A stretch of DNA of 64,000 nt from Pseudomonas cremoricolorata DSM 17059 = NBRC 16634 (lineage in GTDB: Bacteria > Pseudomonadota > Gammaproteobacteria > Pseudomonadales > Pseudomonadaceae). Of the stretch, positions 61,969 to 64,000 are shown piece after piece. The stretch's first letter is position 1. The number at the start of each line of letters is the position of its first letter. The position numbers and the translations under genes were made by a program. The notes below the pieces were generated by a model. It was not told the DNA's origin. It made no database searches and was given only the letters and a program-made list of their open reading frames with translations. The DNA is taken from assembly GCF_000425745.1 (NCBI RefSeq), contig NZ_AUEA01000012.1:62001-126000 (forward strand). Direction: 5' to 3'.

Positions 61969-62615
61969 GCGTCATGGTCACTGCGCAACATGCCGAAGAG
62001 TTGTCCACAGGCGCACGCGCGCTGGGCGTGAGCCTGAGCGAACAGCAGCAGCAGTCGCTGCTGGGTTATCTGGGTTTGCTGATCAAGTGGAACAAGGCCT
62101 ACAACCTGACCGCCGTGCGTGATCCGGACGAAATGGTCTCGCGGCATCTGCTCGACAGCCTCAGCGTGATGCCGTTTATCCACAGCGATCGTCAACGCTG
62201 GCTGGATGTCGGCAGTGGCGGTGGCATGCCGGGAATTCCGTTGGCGATCCTGCATCCGCACAAGCAGGTCACCGTGCTCGACAGCAACGGCAAGAAGACC
62301 CGCTTCCTGACCCAGGTGAAAATGGAGCTCAAGCTCGACAACCTCGAGGTTATCCACAGCCGGGTGGAAGCCTTCCAGCCTGCGCAGCCATTCGCTGGAA
62401 TCGTCTCGCGGGCTTTCAGCAGCATGGAGAATTTCACCAACTGGACCCGCCACCTCGGTGACGCGTCCACGCAATGGCTTGCAATGAAGGGGCTGCATCC
62501 TGCCGATGAACTGGTAGCATTGCCGCCAGACTTCACAGTGGAAAGCGAACAGGCCTTGACCGTCCCCGGTTGCCAGGGCCAGCGCCATCTACTGATACTG
62601 CGCCGCAAGGCTTGA
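61965..62615 (+). CDS. rsmG: 16S rRNA m7G527 methyltransferase
   Basis: 216 residues from a TTG overlapping mnmG (an ATG at 61974 is the alternative). SAM-binding [19 protein letters not shown] and [15 protein letters not shown] [14 protein letters not shown] are present, with [20 protein letters not shown] upstream. Loss of this gene gives low-level streptomycin resistance in other bacteria. Coupled to mnmG and followed by parA. Confidence 0.95.
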   Translation: MSVMVTAQHAEELSTGARALGVSLSEQQQQSLLGYLGLLIKWNKAYNLTAVRDPDEMVSRHLLDSLSVMPFIHSDRQRWLDVGSGGGMPGIPLAILHPHKQVTVLDSNGKKTRFLTQVKMELKLDNLEVIHSRVEAFQPAQPFAGIVSRAFSSMENFTNWTRHLGDASTQWLAMKGLHPADELVALPPDFTVESEQALTVPGCQGQRHLLILRRKA

Positions 62616-62633
62616 CGGGGAACACGCGCAACA

Positions 62634-63425
62634 ATGGCTAAGGTATTCGCAATCGCGAACCAGAAAGGTGGTGTCGGCAAGACCACCACCTGTATCAATC
62701 TCGCCGCGTCGCTGGCTGCGACCAAGCGTCGTGTGCTGCTGATCGACCTCGATCCGCAGGGCAACGCGACCATGGGCAGTGGCGTCGACAAGCACGAGCT
62801 CGAGCACTCGGTCTATGACCTGCTGATCGGGGAGTGCGACCTGGCCCAGGCAATCCATTACTCCGAGCATGGCGAGTTCCAGCTGCTGCCGGCCAACCGT
62901 GACCTCACCGCCGCCGAAGTGGTGCTGCTGGAAATGCAGATGAAGGAGAGCCGCCTGCGCAACGCCCTGGCGCCGATCCGCGACAGCTACGACTTCATCC
63001 TCATCGACTGCCCACCCTCGCTGTCGATGCTGACCCTCAACGCCCTGGTCGCCTCCGATGGCGTGATCATTCCCATGCAGTGCGAGTACTACGCGCTCGA
63101 GGGCTTGAGCGATCTGGTCGACAACATCAAGCGCATCGCCGCCCGGCTCAACCCGGAGCTGCGCATCGAAGGCTTGCTGCGCACCATGTTCGATCCGCGC
63201 CTGAGCCTGAACAACGAAGTCTCGGCGCAGCTCAAGGAACACTTTGGCGATCAGTTGTACGACACGGTGATCCCTCGCAACATCCGCCTCGCCGAAGCGC
63301 CCAGTTACGGCATGCCGGCCCTGGCATACGACAAACAGTCGCGCGGCGCCCAGGCCTACCTGGCGTTGGCCGGCGAGCTGGTGCGTCGTCAACGCCGTCC
63401 ATCACGCACTGCACAGGCAACTTGA
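62634..63425 (+). CDS. parA: Chromosome-partitioning ATPase ParA
   Basis: 263 residues. Deviant Walker A is NQKGGVGKTTTCINLA, Walker B FILIDCPPSLS. Chromosomal type without an N-terminal HTH, so it works with ParB in segregation, not as a repressor of its own plasmid-type operon. 18 bp after rsmG; parB follows 9 bp later. Confidence 0.97.
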   Translation: MAKVFAIANQKGGVGKTTTCINLAASLAATKRRVLLIDLDPQGNATMGSGVDKHELEHSVYDLLIGECDLAQAIHYSEHGEFQLLPANRDLTAAEVVLLEMQMKESRLRNALAPIRDSYDFILIDCPPSLSMLTLNALVASDGVIIPMQCEYYALEGLSDLVDNIKRIAARLNPELRIEGLLRTMFDPRLSLNNEVSAQLKEHFGDQLYDTVIPRNIRLAEAPSYGMPALAYDKQSRGAQAYLALAGELVRRQRRPSRTAQAT

Positions 63426-63434
63426 GGAATCCGC

Positions 63435-64000
63435 ATGGCCGTTAAGAAACGAGGTCTCGGACGTGGGTTGGATGCACTGCTCAGTGGTCCGACCGTCAGC
63501 GCGCTCGAAGAGCAGGCGGTCAAGATCGACCGCAAGGAACTGCAACACCTGCCTGTCGAACATGTTCAGCGCGGTAAGTACCAGCCGCGGCGCGACATGG
63601 ATCAGCAGGCGCTGGAAGAGCTGGCGCAATCGATCCGCAGCCATGGCGTGATGCAGCCCATCGTGGTGCGACCGATCGGCGAGCAGCGTTACGAGATCAT
63701 CGCCGGTGAAAGGCGCTGGCGCGCGACCCAGCTGGCTGGCCTGGATACGGTGCCGGCCATGGTTCGTGAGGTGGCCGACGAAGTCGCCATCGCCATGGCG
63801 TTGATCGAGAACATTCAGCGCGAAGACCTCAATCCGCTGGAAGAAGCGCTGGCGCTGCAACGTTTGCAGCAGGAATTCGAGCTGACCCAGCAGCAAGTGG
63901 CCGATGCGGTTGGCAAGTCACGGGTGACCGTGGCGAACCTGCTGCGGCTGATCTCGTTGCCCGAGGCGATCAAGACCATGCTCGCCCATGGCGATCTGGA
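63435..64000 (+). CDS. parB: Chromosome-partitioning protein ParB, 3' truncated by window edge
   Basis: Starts ATG 63435 (MAVKKRGLGRGLDALL) and is open to the window end (about 188 codons). The ParB N-domain CTPase motif GERRWRATQLAG is present, then the HTH region begins (QQQVADAVGKSRVTVANLLR). It binds the parS sites seen in recF and spreads as a CTP-dependent clamp. The C-terminal dimerisation domain lies outside the window. Confidence 0.97.
   Translation, partial: MAVKKRGLGRGLDALLSGPTVSALEEQAVKIDRKELQHLPVEHVQRGKYQPRRDMDQQALEELAQSIRSHGVMQPIVVRPIGEQRYEIIAGERRWRATQLAGLDTVPAMVREVADEVAIAMALIENIQREDLNPLEEALALQRLQQEFELTQQQVADAVGKSRVTVANLLRLISLPEAIKTMLAHGDL

Overview
The window is a Pseudomonas chromosome segment spanning the replication origin. 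Gene order on both flanks (trpI/trpBA, choline-sulfatase locus, aroE-hemF-qor-tsaC-dprA, def-fmt-rsmB-trkA, glyQS-gmhB-plsC, gyrB-recF-dnaN-dnaA, rpmH-rnpA-yidD-yidC-mnmE, mnmG-rsmG-parAB) follows the conserved Pseudomonas origin layout. GC-rich codon use and the protein sequences fit the putida/fluorescens side of the genus. No rRNA, tRNA or CRISPR array is visible.

Layout. 0-5.8 kb: a truncated HAD phosphatase, a zinc lipoprotein peptidase, two tandem paralogous lipoproteins, OsmC-type and luciferase-like oxidoreductase genes, two DUF1161 proteins, dodecin and a YqjD/ElaB-type protein. 5.7-8.8 kb: trpI divergent from trpBA. 9.1-14.5 kb: LysR regulator, choline sulfatase, choline-binding protein and SulP transporter. 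14.5-20.9 kb: aroE, hemF, qor, tsaC and dprA, interrupted by a small variable patch (17.3-19.1 kb) holding a DUF3077 gene with a structured upstream region, a frameshifted gene, AT-rich sequence and a MITE-like element. 21-31.6 kb: def to plsC housekeeping genes.

31.7-48.8 kb is accessory DNA inserted between plsC and gyrB. It holds an MHS-type transporter, a GMC oxidoreductase, a LysR gene and then the main find: a quorum-sensing pair (luxR and luxI, converging with no bases between their stop codons), a divergent promoter region with two good lux-box palindromes, and an 11-gene operon. The operon encodes a ketoacyl synthase, a hotdog dehydratase, an acyl carrier protein, an AurF-like diiron oxygenase with all seven metal ligands, three different CrtI/retinol-saturase-like FAD enzymes, an alpha/beta hydrolase, a FabG-like reductase, a 7Fe ferredoxin and a small membrane protein. 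It looks like a self-contained, AHL-controlled machine for building and oxidatively tailoring an acyl-ACP product. I do not recognise the product.

48.8-64 kb: origin region. gyrB, recF, dnaN and dnaA run leftward; rpmH onward runs rightward. Two DnaA-box clusters with AT-rich stretches flank the rpmH-mnmE block (55.0-55.5 kb and 59.76-59.98 kb). Two parS palindromes lie inside recF, and the partitioning genes parA and parB (cut by the window edge) end the window.
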